Source: Bryobacterales bacterium
Lineage (GTDB): Bacteria; Acidobacteriota; Terriglobia; Bryobacterales; Bryobacteraceae
Assembly: GCA_020852175.1 (NCBI GenBank)
Contig: JADZBH010000053.1
Location: 55,020-119,019 of the forward strand
Direction of reading: 5' to 3'
DNA: 64,000 bases
Under the pieces are notes generated by a model. That model had not been told where the DNA came from. It did not search any database and saw only the letters and a list, made by a program, of their open reading frames with translations. The position numbers and the translations under genes were made by a program. Positions 44,290 through 52,611 of this stretch are shown one piece after another. Position 1 is the first letter of the stretch; each line of letters opens with the position of its first letter.

Positions 44290-45240
44290 TTATACCGCGG
44301 CCAAAGCCTCGCGGTTCGCCGCCGCCAGTTCGCGCGACGGCTGGGCCAGCTTCTCCAACTGCGCCTCGTTCAACGGTGAAATGTACGGCTCGATCGCACC
44401 CGTGACGGCAATGCCCGCCAGTTCCGACGCCGCATGCAGGACGCGGGCAGGGCCCAGCGCGTCGCGCAGGTCTTCCAAGGGGAGGAACAGCCGCCGCACC
44501 GCTTCGGCCTCTTCGAACTTCCGCTCGCTACACAAGGTCCACAACCGCCGCGATAACGCCGGTGCGATACAGCCCGAACCCGTCGTGAAGCCCGGCAGGC
44601 CGTAGTTCCGCAGATGCGTGATGGCCGGACGTTCGCCAATCCCGCTGATCACGAAGCGCTTGTCCACGCGGCGCAGCAGCGAGGACAGGTATGGATCCTC
44701 CGCCGGGTCCTGGCGCACCACGGCGTACTTGATGCCCGCGCACACGCCTTCGTCCACCAGGCGCGCCACGGCGTCCAACCCCGCTTCCTTGTCGCCGCCC
44801 ATGTTGTGTTCCTCCTTCAAGTAGAGGACCAGTTTCTTCCGCGACGCCTCGGCGAAAGCGCGATAGCCGCGCTCCAGGCCCCTGGCGTCGCGCGGGTCGC
44901 TGCAAGGAAGCAGCATCACGCAAGGGAAATCGTAGTCCTTCAGCAACCCGGCCTGGTCCATCGCGCGCCCAAAGCTCGGGCCCGCGCTCGGAATCATCCA
45001 GTGATCGTCCGGAAATCCCGTCAGCCAGTCCAGCATGGCGTGGTACTCGCTTAACCGGATGTGATACAGGAACGCATTGCCGCCGTAGAGAAAATTATGG
45101 ATGCCGCCATCGGCGATATGCGCGGTAATCTTCCGGCTCTGCTCAAAGTCGAGCGCCTCCGTGCCGTCGTTCTTGCGGGCCAGGGGCGGCACGGGAAATA
45201 CGCCACGCCAGTCGTCTGTGCGGACGGGACTTGTCTTCAT
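44290..45240 (-). CDS. DapA-family (dihydrodipicolinate synthase-like) aldolase/lyase
   Basis: A 316-aa TIM-barrel protein of the DHDPS/NAL superfamily. The Schiff-base lysine is K171 (AGIKYAVV), and the later FTTGSGCIAPAL fits the family. The Thr-Thr pair (GTTGE) reads GGNAF here, and the catalytic Tyr region reads VMLLPCSD, so true dihydrodipicolinate synthase activity is unlikely. ATG 45240 is preferred because the upstream extension is not family-like. Neighbours on the same strand are a secreted glycosidase-like protein and an M20 hydrolase, suggesting catabolism (inference). Confidence 0.8.
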   Translation of the reverse strand: MKTSPVRTDDWRGVFPVPPLARKNDGTEALDFEQSRKITAHIADGGIHNFLYGGNAFLYHIRLSEYHAMLDWLTGFPDDHWMIPSAGPSFGRAMDQAGLLKDYDFPCVMLLPCSDPRDARGLERGYRAFAEASRKKLVLYLKEEHNMGGDKEAGLDAVARLVDEGVCAGIKYAVVRQDPAEDPYLSSLLRRVDKRFVISGIGERPAITHLRNYGLPGFTTGSGCIAPALSRRLWTLCSERKFEEAEAVRRLFLPLEDLRDALGPARVLHAASELAGIAVTGAIEPYISPLNEAQLEKLAQPSRELAAANREALAAV

Positions 45241-45277
45241 GCGCCTTCCATCATATGTCCGCCCGCACCCGCACTGC

Positions 45278-46705
45278 CTAGTTGCCGCGGTAATTGAGCG
45301 GCGGTCTGGCCTCTGCCGGGATGCGCGACTTGTAAGCGGCGCCCGTGCTCCTCCGGGAAAACGATTCCTTGGCCGCGGCCACATTCTCCGGCTCCGTCAG
45401 TAAGTCGAGCGCCGTAAGCGTGAGTGTCTTGGCCGCCACCACCATGCCCTTCCGGCCAATGCTCATGCCCGCGCAGGCAGTCGATTGCCACGAATGGCCC
45501 GGCGTGCCCGGTACGAACGCAGCCGCCGAGAACTGTCCCACCGGCAACACGTGACTTACGTCGCCCACATCGGTTGAACCCATCGTGCCGCGCGATTCGG
45601 TGAAGATCTCCGCTTCGCTCCCCAACGGCAATGCGTCCTTCATGTCCATCGTCTCCCGCAGCTTCACCGCGAAGGCCCGCTCCTCGCCGGAATACCTCAC
45701 GCCGCCCGCCACTTTCAGATTCTTCCGCAGCAACTCCGTCAGTGCGTCGTTCGGCAGGACGTCCCACACGCTGCTTTGCAGCACAACCTCGGCGCGCGTC
45801 CCCGTGGCGATGGCCGCTCCCTCGGCCGCTTTCTCCATGCGCTCCCAGATTCCATCAAGCACGGCCATACGCGGATGCCTCGCGTATACATACGACTCGG
45901 CGAAGTCCGGCACGATGTTCGGCGCCGCGCCTCCCCGGGTCACGATGTAGTGCAACCGCGTCTCCTGAGGCACGTGTTCCCGCAGCATGTCGATGGCGTG
46001 CGCCGACAGCATCAGCGCGTCCAGCGCCGAACGCCCCGCCCAGGGCGCCGCGGCCGCGTGCGCCGCCGTTCCATGAAAACGGAATTTGGCCGTTATGTTC
46101 GCAAGCGAACTCCCCAAATCGGCACGGTTCGCATCGCCCGGATGCCATGTCAGCGCCACGTCGGTTCCTTCAAACACGCCCGACCGCAACATATATATCT
46201 TGCCGCCGCCTCCCTCCTCGGCAGGAGCGCCGAAGAACCGCAGCGTGCCTTTCACGCCGTGTTGCTCCATGTAGCTCTTCAACGTCACCGCGGCGAACGT
46301 GACCGCCGCGCCGAACAGGTTGTGTCCGCAACCATGTCCCGGGCCGTCCTTCACGAGTGGCTTGCGTTCCGGAGCCGCGTCCTGTGAAAGCCCGGGCAAA
46401 GCATCGAATTCGCCCATCAGACCGATCACCGGCTTGCCAGCGCCCCACTCGGCCACGAACGCCGTGGGCGCCCCCGCCACGCCCGGCGTTATCCGGAATC
46501 CCGCCGCGCGCAACTCGTCCTGCAGCAGCTTCGAGCTTCTGTTTTCGTGATACCCCAATTCGGCGAACTCCCAGATTTGCCGTGAAATCACACCCCATTT
46601 CGCGGCGCTGCCGTCCATGGCCCGCAGCAACCGCGCCCGCTCGCTTTCCAGCGCCCAAGACGCCGCCGGAAACACGGACATCAGCAGGAGCAAGAAGATT
46701 GGCAT
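45278..46705 (-). CDS. Secreted M20-family amidohydrolase (AbgB-like)
   Basis: A 475-aa enzyme with a signal peptide (MPIFLLLLMSVFPAASWALE). M20D features: IWEFAELGYHENRSSKLLQD, GLMGEFDALPGLSQ, GHGCGHNLFGAAVTFAAVTL, and the dimerisation-domain part KFRFHGTAAHAAAAPWAGRS, ALDALMLSAHAIDML. Close relatives hydrolyse p-aminobenzoyl-glutamate or N-acyl amino acids; here the substrate is unknown and the enzyme is probably periplasmic. It diverges from the Tat dehydrogenase gene, with only 23 bp between start codons, so their promoters overlap. Confidence 0.9.
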   Translation of the reverse strand: MPIFLLLLMSVFPAASWALESERARLLRAMDGSAAKWGVISRQIWEFAELGYHENRSSKLLQDELRAAGFRITPGVAGAPTAFVAEWGAGKPVIGLMGEFDALPGLSQDAAPERKPLVKDGPGHGCGHNLFGAAVTFAAVTLKSYMEQHGVKGTLRFFGAPAEEGGGGKIYMLRSGVFEGTDVALTWHPGDANRADLGSSLANITAKFRFHGTAAHAAAAPWAGRSALDALMLSAHAIDMLREHVPQETRLHYIVTRGGAAPNIVPDFAESYVYARHPRMAVLDGIWERMEKAAEGAAIATGTRAEVVLQSSVWDVLPNDALTELLRKNLKVAGGVRYSGEERAFAVKLRETMDMKDALPLGSEAEIFTESRGTMGSTDVGDVSHVLPVGQFSAAAFVPGTPGHSWQSTACAGMSIGRKGMVVAAKTLTLTALDLLTEPENVAAAKESFSRRSTGAAYKSRIPAEARPPLNYRGN

Positions 46706-46728
46706 CCCCGTATGGTAGAACAGTCACC

Positions 46729-47808
46729 ATGCCCGAACGGACCTTTTCCCGCAGAAACGTGTTGAAGACCGCATCCACGGCCTCTCTCGCCTCGGCGGCG
46801 GCACAGTCCGCCCCCGCGCAAGCAGGACCGCGCAGCGGCCCGCTCAAAATCGTCACCATGTATAAGTTCGATCCAACCGAACTGGACAGGATCGCCGCCG
46901 CCTCCGCCGTACCGGTGGAAATCCGCATCTGCGGCACCGCCGATGAATTCCGCCGCGAACTGCGCGACGCCGAAGCCGTCTATGGCGGCGTTCGTGGCGC
47001 CGACCTCGATTTCGCCCCCAAGCTCAAATGGCTCCAATCGGGCGGCGCGGGCATGGAGGGCACCGACCCCAAGGTGCTGCAAAGCGCTCTTACCATCACC
47101 AACTATGCCCGCACCTTCGCGCCCGGCATCTCGGAAACCGCCATCGGGCTTCTGCTCGCTCTTTCCCGCGGCATCGTGAAATATTACCTGCCGCAGTTCT
47201 ATCTGAAAAAGACCATGGCTCCGGTGGGCACGCCCAAGTCCGCGCACCACGTGGAACTGGTAGGCCGCACCATGGGCATTGTCGGCATGGGCGGCATCGG
47301 CTCGGCCATTGCCCGCCGCGCCTACTACGGTCTCGACATGCGCATCGTCGCCACCGACGCCAAGCCCATGCCCAAACCCGACTATGTCGCCGAGTTGCAC
47401 GATCCCTCTTATTTCTCGAAAATGGTTCCGCAAGTGGACGTGCTTGTCTGCGCCGCGCCGCATACCAAACTAACCGAGCGCATGTTCAATGAACAGATCT
47501 TCCGGTCCATGAAAAAGACCGCCTACTTCATCGCCATGTCGCGCGGAAAACTCTTCGACGAGAACGCCCTCGTCCGCGCGCTCAAGGAAGGATGGATCGC
47601 CGGAGCCGGGCTCGACGTGTTTCCCACCGAACCCGTTCCGCCGGGCCATCCTATTTTCGAGTGCGACAACGTCATCATGAGCGCGCACACCTCCGGTTGG
47701 TCGCCCGACCGTCAGGTCCGCCTCATCGACCTTTATGCCGAGAATGTCCGCCGCTACACCAGCGGACTTCCGCTCATCAACGTGGTTGACAAAGAGAAAG
47801 GGTACTGA
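46729..47808 (+). CDS. D-2-hydroxyacid dehydrogenase with Tat signal
   Basis: A 359-aa protein. The N-terminus FSRRNVLKTASTASLASAAA is a textbook twin-arginine signal. The rest is a D-isomer 2-hydroxyacid dehydrogenase: nucleotide loop GMGGIG (186-191), and catalytic R272 (SRG), E301 (PTEPVP) and H320 (SAHTSG) are all present. Enzymes of this kind are usually cytoplasmic; export by Tat with bound NAD(P) is unusual. The bicupin gene starts 2 bp after its stop and is co-transcribed. Confidence 0.88.
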   Translation: MPERTFSRRNVLKTASTASLASAAAQSAPAQAGPRSGPLKIVTMYKFDPTELDRIAAASAVPVEIRICGTADEFRRELRDAEAVYGGVRGADLDFAPKLKWLQSGGAGMEGTDPKVLQSALTITNYARTFAPGISETAIGLLLALSRGIVKYYLPQFYLKKTMAPVGTPKSAHHVELVGRTMGIVGMGGIGSAIARRAYYGLDMRIVATDAKPMPKPDYVAELHDPSYFSKMVPQVDVLVCAAPHTKLTERMFNEQIFRSMKKTAYFIAMSRGKLFDENALVRALKEGWIAGAGLDVFPTEPVPPGHPIFECDNVIMSAHTSGWSPDRQVRLIDLYAENVRRYTSGLPLINVVDKEKGY

Positions 47809-47810
47809 AC

Positions 47811-48725
47811 ATGTTTTTACGAAAGGCTCTGCCCGCCTTGCTTCTGCCCGGCTTCCTGCTGCCGGCTCTGGCTGCGCCCGAAGTGCTACTCGCCCCCAAA
47901 GGGCGGCCCGCCGTTTATACCGCGCCGCACAAGCCGCACACGAAGCTCAAGGAAGTGGCGGCCAAACATGCCGGCAAGAAACAGTGGCGCGAGGTGATTG
48001 TCAACGACAAGCAACTCACCAGCGCTTATGAACAATGGGCTCCGGGCTTCAAGTCGCCGAAGATGATGCACCCGGACACGCGCGAATGGTGGGTGGTTCT
48101 CTCAGGCGAGGTGCGCTTCACCATTGAAACCCAGCAGCCTTTCATCGCGAAAAGGGGATCGATGGTGCAGGTGCCCTTCCAAACCTGGTTCCAGTTCGAG
48201 GTCGTCGGCCCGCAACCCGCCCTGCTGTTCGACACCAACATCGCCGGCGCGCACACGCTGTTCGCCACCACCGAAAAGCCGCCCGTCATACCCGGCATCG
48301 AGTGGGTGCAAGCGGCCTACAACTCGCGTCTGGCCGGACAGTGGAAACTCGGCAACAAGCCGCACGTTACCTTCGACGAGATGGCCGCCGGAGTCGATAG
48401 CGGCAAACTGAAGGGCACCGTCCGCATCGTGCAGGACGATCGCGGCACGGCGAACTTCATTTACGGCTACAACTCGAAACTCCCGCCGGTCGATCCCAAG
48501 AATAAGGGCCATTTCCATCCCGAAGGCGCCGAGTTCTGGCTGATCATGCGTGGCCAGATCCGCTATCCCATCGAAAAGGTGGGTGTCGTGATCGCCGAAG
48601 AAGGCGACGTCGTGTATGTTCCGCCATTCACCTACCACGCTCCGCGCTGGTGGGGCGACGGCGCTTCCTGCCGTCTCGCCATGAACGCCTTCCCCGATAT
48701 CACCCACCTGTTTGAAGCTCACTAA
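47811..48725 (+). CDS. Secreted bicupin protein
   Basis: A 304-aa protein with a signal peptide (MFLRKALPALLLPGFLLPAL) and two cupin domains. The first has MHPDTREWWVVLSGEVRFTI with the His/Glu metal pattern partly kept; the second has GHFHPEGAEFWLIMRGQIRY and VVYVPPFTYHAPRWW with a full set. Likely a metal-binding dioxygenase or sugar/acid isomerase-type enzyme in the periplasm. Coupled to the Tat dehydrogenase upstream, so both may act on one hydroxyacid or sugar acid (inference). Confidence 0.82.
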   Translation: MFLRKALPALLLPGFLLPALAAPEVLLAPKGRPAVYTAPHKPHTKLKEVAAKHAGKKQWREVIVNDKQLTSAYEQWAPGFKSPKMMHPDTREWWVVLSGEVRFTIETQQPFIAKRGSMVQVPFQTWFQFEVVGPQPALLFDTNIAGAHTLFATTEKPPVIPGIEWVQAAYNSRLAGQWKLGNKPHVTFDEMAAGVDSGKLKGTVRIVQDDRGTANFIYGYNSKLPPVDPKNKGHFHPEGAEFWLIMRGQIRYPIEKVGVVIAEEGDVVYVPPFTYHAPRWWGDGASCRLAMNAFPDITHLFEAH

Positions 48726-48730
48726 CCCGG

Positions 48731-48756
48731 AGCGGGCGCGGTCCGCCGCGCCCGCT
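48731..48756 (+). terminator. Strong GC hairpin after the bicupin gene
   Basis: AGCGGGCGCGG (48731-48741), loop TCCG, then CCGCGCCCGCT (48746-48756): 11 perfect pairs. It starts 5 bp after the bicupin stop. No T-run follows, so it is a stem-only terminator or mRNA end stabiliser rather than a classical one. It also separates the bicupin from the tetR promoter. Confidence 0.5.
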
Positions 48757-48791
48757 TGACTTCCGCTCACAACTTGGACTATAGTCTAAGT
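48756..48791 (+). promoter_or_regulatory. tetR promoter with 20-bp palindromic operator
   Basis: TTGACT (48756-48761), 18 bp, TATAGT (48780-48785) form a good sigma-70-type promoter. The palindrome ACTTGGACTATAGTCTAAGT (48772-48791) covers the -10 box and is symmetric except for one pair. It ends one base before the tetR ATG, so a bound TetR dimer would block RNA polymerase. Transcription would start at or next to the ATG, implying a leaderless message. Confidence 0.7.
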
Positions 48792-48792
48792 A

Positions 48793-49407
48793 ATGGACCG
48801 GCGCCCATCCGCCCCGTCTTCCCTCCGTGACCGGCGCCGCGCCGAAACCACCCGCGAGATCACCGCCGCCGCACTCTCCCTGTTCGCCGAAAAGGGCTTC
48901 GAGGCCGCCACGGCGAGCGAAATCGCCCAGCGCGCCGGCGTCAGCCGGGCCACCTTCTTCAACTACTTTCCCCGGAAAGAGCTGATTCTCGCTTCGTTCG
49001 CCCGCTCCCGCGTGGAGCGCATTCAATCCCTGCTCGCGTCCCGGGGCGCCTTCACGCTGGACTCCCTGCTCGATCTGTTCATTGAGTTCGCCGCTGAAAA
49101 CGAGCGCTTCGGCTCCGGTCCGCGCAGCCTGTTGCCCCTTATCCTGTTCCATCCTGCCTGCCAGGCCGCCGTGCAGCCCATCTTGCATCAGGCGCGGCAG
49201 GCTCTTGCCGAAGGGCTCGGCCGGGACGGCGCATTGAAATCCGGCGTCAACGCGCGGGTCTTCGCGGAAAGCTTTTTTGGTCTCTATATCTCTACTGTTC
49301 TTCAGTGGTCCGTGCATCCCAATCCCCCGAAGGGATGGCATGTGCGCACCGTGCGCCAGCGCCTGGGGCTGCTGGTGCGGTTGGCGAAGAAGGGAGCGGA
49401 CACATGA
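48793..49407 (+). CDS. TetR-family transcriptional regulator
   Basis: A 204-aa regulator. The N-terminal helix-turn-helix (ITAAALSLFAEKGFEAATAS, EIAQRAGVSRATFFNYFPRK) is clear; the C-terminal ligand domain is variable and ends QRLGLLVRLAKKG. It heads an operon of HlyD adaptor, ABC ATPase and ABC-2 permease and very likely represses it by binding the palindrome that overlaps its own promoter. No Shine-Dalgarno site is visible, in line with a leaderless start. Confidence 0.93.
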   Translation: MDRRPSAPSSLRDRRRAETTREITAAALSLFAEKGFEAATASEIAQRAGVSRATFFNYFPRKELILASFARSRVERIQSLLASRGAFTLDSLLDLFIEFAAENERFGSGPRSLLPLILFHPACQAAVQPILHQARQALAEGLGRDGALKSGVNARVFAESFFGLYISTVLQWSVHPNPPKGWHVRTVRQRLGLLVRLAKKGADT

Positions 49408-50540
49408 AGCGAACCGTGCTTATCCTCGTGGCCGCCGCGGCTCTCGCGGCCGGCTGGTTCGCCTGGCGCGGACGCGGAGCATCATCCGGCGAAGAGTGGA
49501 GCGGGGTTTTGGAAGCCCGCGAAATGCAACTTGGCTCACGCGTCGGCGGCCGTGTCGTCGAAGTGCTGGTCGAGGAGGGCCAGATGGCGGAGTCCGGTAC
49601 GATCCTCATCCGGCTGGAGCGGCGTGAATGGGAGGCGGAGCGCGAGCAACTGCGGGCGCGCCAGGCGCAGGCCCGGGCGGCCGCAGCCCGCATGACGCAC
49701 GGCTACCGACCCGAAGAGATTACCCAGGCCGAAGCCGCGATGCGGCAGGCCGAAGCCGTGCTTGCCGCGCTCCGCGACGGTCCGCGCCCCCAGGAACGCA
49801 AGGAGGCGGCCGCAGGGCACGATGCCGCGCTGGCCGAGGCTCGAAACGCCGAAGCGGCCTTCCGGCGTCTGGATACCCTCTTCAGAAGCGGCGACCTCTC
49901 CGCGCAAGCCCACGACGACGCGCGTTCCCGCCGCGACCTTGCCGCCGCCCGCGCCGAATCGGCCCGCCAGCGCCTGGAACTGCTTCGCGCCGGCACGCGC
50001 GCCGAGGATATCCGCGCTGGCGAGCAGCGTCTTCAGCAGGCGCGCGACCAGGCCGCGATGTTGCGCAGGGGCTATCGTAAGGAGGACATTGCCCAGGCAC
50101 AGGCCGCTGTGGCCGAGGTGGACGCCCTGCTCGCGGCCAACGCCATCCGGCTCGACGAAACCGAAATCCGCTCACCGGCGCGGGCCCGGGTGGAACTGGT
50201 TTCCGTCCGGCCGGGCGACCTGGCCCTCGCCGGAAAGGCCGTGGTCACGCTCCTCGAACTCGATCAGGTCTGGGCCCGCCTCTATATCCCCGAGCCCGAG
50301 CTTGGCCTTGTTCACGTTGGATCAAAGCTCTCCTTGCGCACCGACACATTTCCCGCCAAACGCTACCCCGCGGTGGTCGAACAGATCAACGGCAAGGCCG
50401 AGTATCTGCCCCGCAACGTGCAAACGTTGAACGACCGCTCCCACCTCGTCTTCGGCGTCCGTGTGAAACCTTTTCCCGCCGACGGCGAGTTGAAACCCGG
50501 CATGACGGTCTTCGCGCCTTCTTCTTCGGTCTCGCCGTAA
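49404..50540 (+). CDS. HlyD/EmrA-family membrane fusion protein (YbhG-like)
   Basis: A 378-aa periplasmic adaptor. An N-terminal membrane helix (VLILVAAAALAAGWFAWRG) is followed by the lipoyl half-motif (VLEAREMQLGSRVGGRVVEV), a very long coiled coil rich in Ala, Glu, Arg and Gln (about 75-235), and the second half-motif and beta-barrel (SPARARVELVSVRPGDLALA; YIPEPELGLVHVGSKL). It would link the ABC pump to an outer-membrane channel. The start overlaps the tetR stop (ATGA). Confidence 0.92.
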   Translation: MKRTVLILVAAAALAAGWFAWRGRGASSGEEWSGVLEAREMQLGSRVGGRVVEVLVEEGQMAESGTILIRLERREWEAEREQLRARQAQARAAAARMTHGYRPEEITQAEAAMRQAEAVLAALRDGPRPQERKEAAAGHDAALAEARNAEAAFRRLDTLFRSGDLSAQAHDDARSRRDLAAARAESARQRLELLRAGTRAEDIRAGEQRLQQARDQAAMLRRGYRKEDIAQAQAAVAEVDALLAANAIRLDETEIRSPARARVELVSVRPGDLALAGKAVVTLLELDQVWARLYIPEPELGLVHVGSKLSLRTDTFPAKRYPAVVEQINGKAEYLPRNVQTLNDRSHLVFGVRVKPFPADGELKPGMTVFAPSSSVSP

Positions 50541-50544
50541 CGCC

Positions 50545-51489
50545 ATGGAACCCGTCATCACGTCCGACCACCTCACCATCCGGTTCGGCGACTTCACCGC
50601 CGTTGGCGAGGTCAGTCTCTCCGTCGGCCGCGGGGAGATCTTCGGATTCCTCGGGCCCAATGGTTCCGGCAAGACCACCTTCATCAAGGCGCTGTGCGGA
50701 CTCATCCCCATCTATTCCGGCCAGGGCTCCATACTCGGCCTCGACGTCCGCACCCGCGTCCGCGAAATCAAACACCACATCGGGTACATGTCACAAAAGT
50801 TCGGACTCTACGAAGACCTCACCGTCACGGAGAACCTCGACTTCTATGGCAGTGTCTACGGCCTCGCCCCCGCCGCCCTGGCTGCCCGCAAGAACGAACT
50901 CATCGAGTTCACTTCGCTCGGCCCTTACCTGGACCGCCATGCCAAGCGTCTTTCCGGCGGTTGGAAACAGCGGCTCGCGCTCGCCTGTGCGCTCATTCAC
51001 TCGCCCGAAGTCGTCTTTCTCGATGAGCCCACGGCCGGAATCGACCCCGTTGCCCGCCGCGCTCTCTGGGATCTGTTGTTCACGCTCTCCGGCCAAGGGG
51101 TCACCTTCTTCGTCACCACCCACTACATGGACGAGGCCGAACGCTGTTCCCGCGCCGGGTATATCTATCTTTCGCGTCTTGTCGCCATCGGCTCCATCGA
51201 CGAACTACGGCGCATGCCCGAGGCCAACCCGCCCGGCGCCACGCGTCTCCAACTCCACCTGGAAAATTCCAGCGCCGCGCTTCCCATCGTGCGCCGCCTG
51301 CCCTACGTCCACGAATCCACCATCTTTGGCCGTTCCGTCCACCTGCTGATCGAGGAAGCCTCCGTGCCACGACTTCATGACGACCTCGCCGCCTCCGGCA
51401 TCACGGCGTCCATTCAACCCGCTGAAGTCTCGCTCGAGGATATCTTCGTGACGCTCACCAACCGCATCGCCCGCGAGGCGCCCAAATGA
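50545..51489 (+). CDS. ABC transporter ATP-binding protein (YbhF-type)
   Basis: A 314-aa ATPase. Walker A GPNGSGKTT, signature LSGGWKQRLALACALIHSPE (LSGGW rather than LSGGQ), Walker B VVFLDEPTAG, and the H-loop in VTTHYMDEAERC. The C-terminal 90 residues form the extension seen in drug- and polysaccharide-export ATPases. The permease starts inside its stop (ATGA). Confidence 0.95.
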   Translation: MEPVITSDHLTIRFGDFTAVGEVSLSVGRGEIFGFLGPNGSGKTTFIKALCGLIPIYSGQGSILGLDVRTRVREIKHHIGYMSQKFGLYEDLTVTENLDFYGSVYGLAPAALAARKNELIEFTSLGPYLDRHAKRLSGGWKQRLALACALIHSPEVVFLDEPTAGIDPVARRALWDLLFTLSGQGVTFFVTTHYMDEAERCSRAGYIYLSRLVAIGSIDELRRMPEANPPGATRLQLHLENSSAALPIVRRLPYVHESTIFGRSVHLLIEEASVPRLHDDLAASGITASIQPAEVSLEDIFVTLTNRIAREAPK

Positions 51490-52604
51490 ACGAAAATCCC
51501 TTTGCCGGACTCGTTCCCGTCAGCCGCAAGGAGTTCGTTCACCTTTCGCGCGACCGCGCCACGGTCTTCTTCGCGCTCGCCATTCCAGTCCTCCAACTCA
51601 TCCTGTTCGGCTTTGCCATCGATACGAACGTCCGCCAGGTTTCCACCATCGTGCTCGACTCCTCTCGCACGCAGGAGAGCCGCCGCCTGATCGAAGCCTT
51701 CGCCAACTCCGACGTCTTCGATATCCGCTATGCCGCCGCCAGCGAGGAAGACCTCTATGAACACTTCCGCGCCGGAAAAGTGAAGGCCGGTATCCGTATT
51801 CCGCCGGACTATGCACGTCTCGTGCAGGAAGGCCGGCAGGCCACCGTGCAACTACTGGCCGATGGCTCGGATTCCACCATCACCAGCCAGGCCGTCGCCA
51901 CGGCTGGCGGTGTCGCTCTCCAGGAATCCCTGCGAAAGCTTCTCGGTTCCCAGGCGCGCCCGCCCATCGAGGTCCGGCCCGCCGTGCTCTACAACCCCGG
52001 CCTGCGTTCGCCGAACTTCTTTGTCCCCGGACTCGTCGCCATCATGATGCAGCTCATGGTCATCATGCTCACGGCGTTTTCCATCGTGCGCGAACGCGAG
52101 CGCGGCACGCTCGACCAGATGTGGCTCACCCCGGTAGCTCCGCTCGGCCTGATGGTGGGCAAGATCATCCCCTACGGCGTGCTCGCCTTTTTTGAACTCA
52201 CCGTCGTGCTGGCCATCATGCGCTTCATCTTTCAGGTGCCCATTCACGGCAGCCTCGTCCTGCTCTACCTGTTTTCGCTCCCGTTTGTTCTCACCGTCAT
52301 GGGCGTGGGGCTGCTCATCTCCACACGCGCCCAAACCCAGGCCGAAGCCTTTCAAATGGCCATGGGCACGCTGCTGCCCAGCGTCTTCCTCTCCGGCTAC
52401 ATCTTTCTCATCGAGAACATGCCGGTGGGCTTCCAGGCCATCAGTTGGCTCATTCCGGCGACCTACTACATCGCCATCGTCCGCGGCGTTGTTTTGCGCG
52501 GAGCGGGTTTGGCCGAACTCTGGCCCCAGGCCGCCGTGCTGGTCCTGATGGGTTGTCTTTCGGTGGTGCTCGCCGCGCGCGCCTTTGTCCGGACGCGCGG
52601 ATGA
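51486..52604 (+). CDS. ABC-2 type permease (YbhR/YbhS-type)
   Basis: A 372-aa permease with one N-terminal helix (VFFALAIPVLQLILFGFAI), a large extracytoplasmic loop, and five C-terminal helices (FVPGLVAIMMQLMVIMLTAF; RERERGTLDQMWLTPV; LYLFSLPFVLTVMGVGLLIS; ISWLIPATYYIAIVRGVVLR). It is fused to no ATPase and should pair as a homodimer with the ATPase before it. With HlyD it forms a drug or metabolite efflux pump under TetR control; the outer-membrane channel is not in the window. Confidence 0.94.
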   Translation: MNENPFAGLVPVSRKEFVHLSRDRATVFFALAIPVLQLILFGFAIDTNVRQVSTIVLDSSRTQESRRLIEAFANSDVFDIRYAAASEEDLYEHFRAGKVKAGIRIPPDYARLVQEGRQATVQLLADGSDSTITSQAVATAGGVALQESLRKLLGSQARPPIEVRPAVLYNPGLRSPNFFVPGLVAIMMQLMVIMLTAFSIVRERERGTLDQMWLTPVAPLGLMVGKIIPYGVLAFFELTVVLAIMRFIFQVPIHGSLVLLYLFSLPFVLTVMGVGLLISTRAQTQAEAFQMAMGTLLPSVFLSGYIFLIENMPVGFQAISWLIPATYYIAIVRGVVLRGAGLAELWPQAAVLVLMGCLSVVLAARAFVRTRG

Positions 52605-52611
52605 GGAGGGT

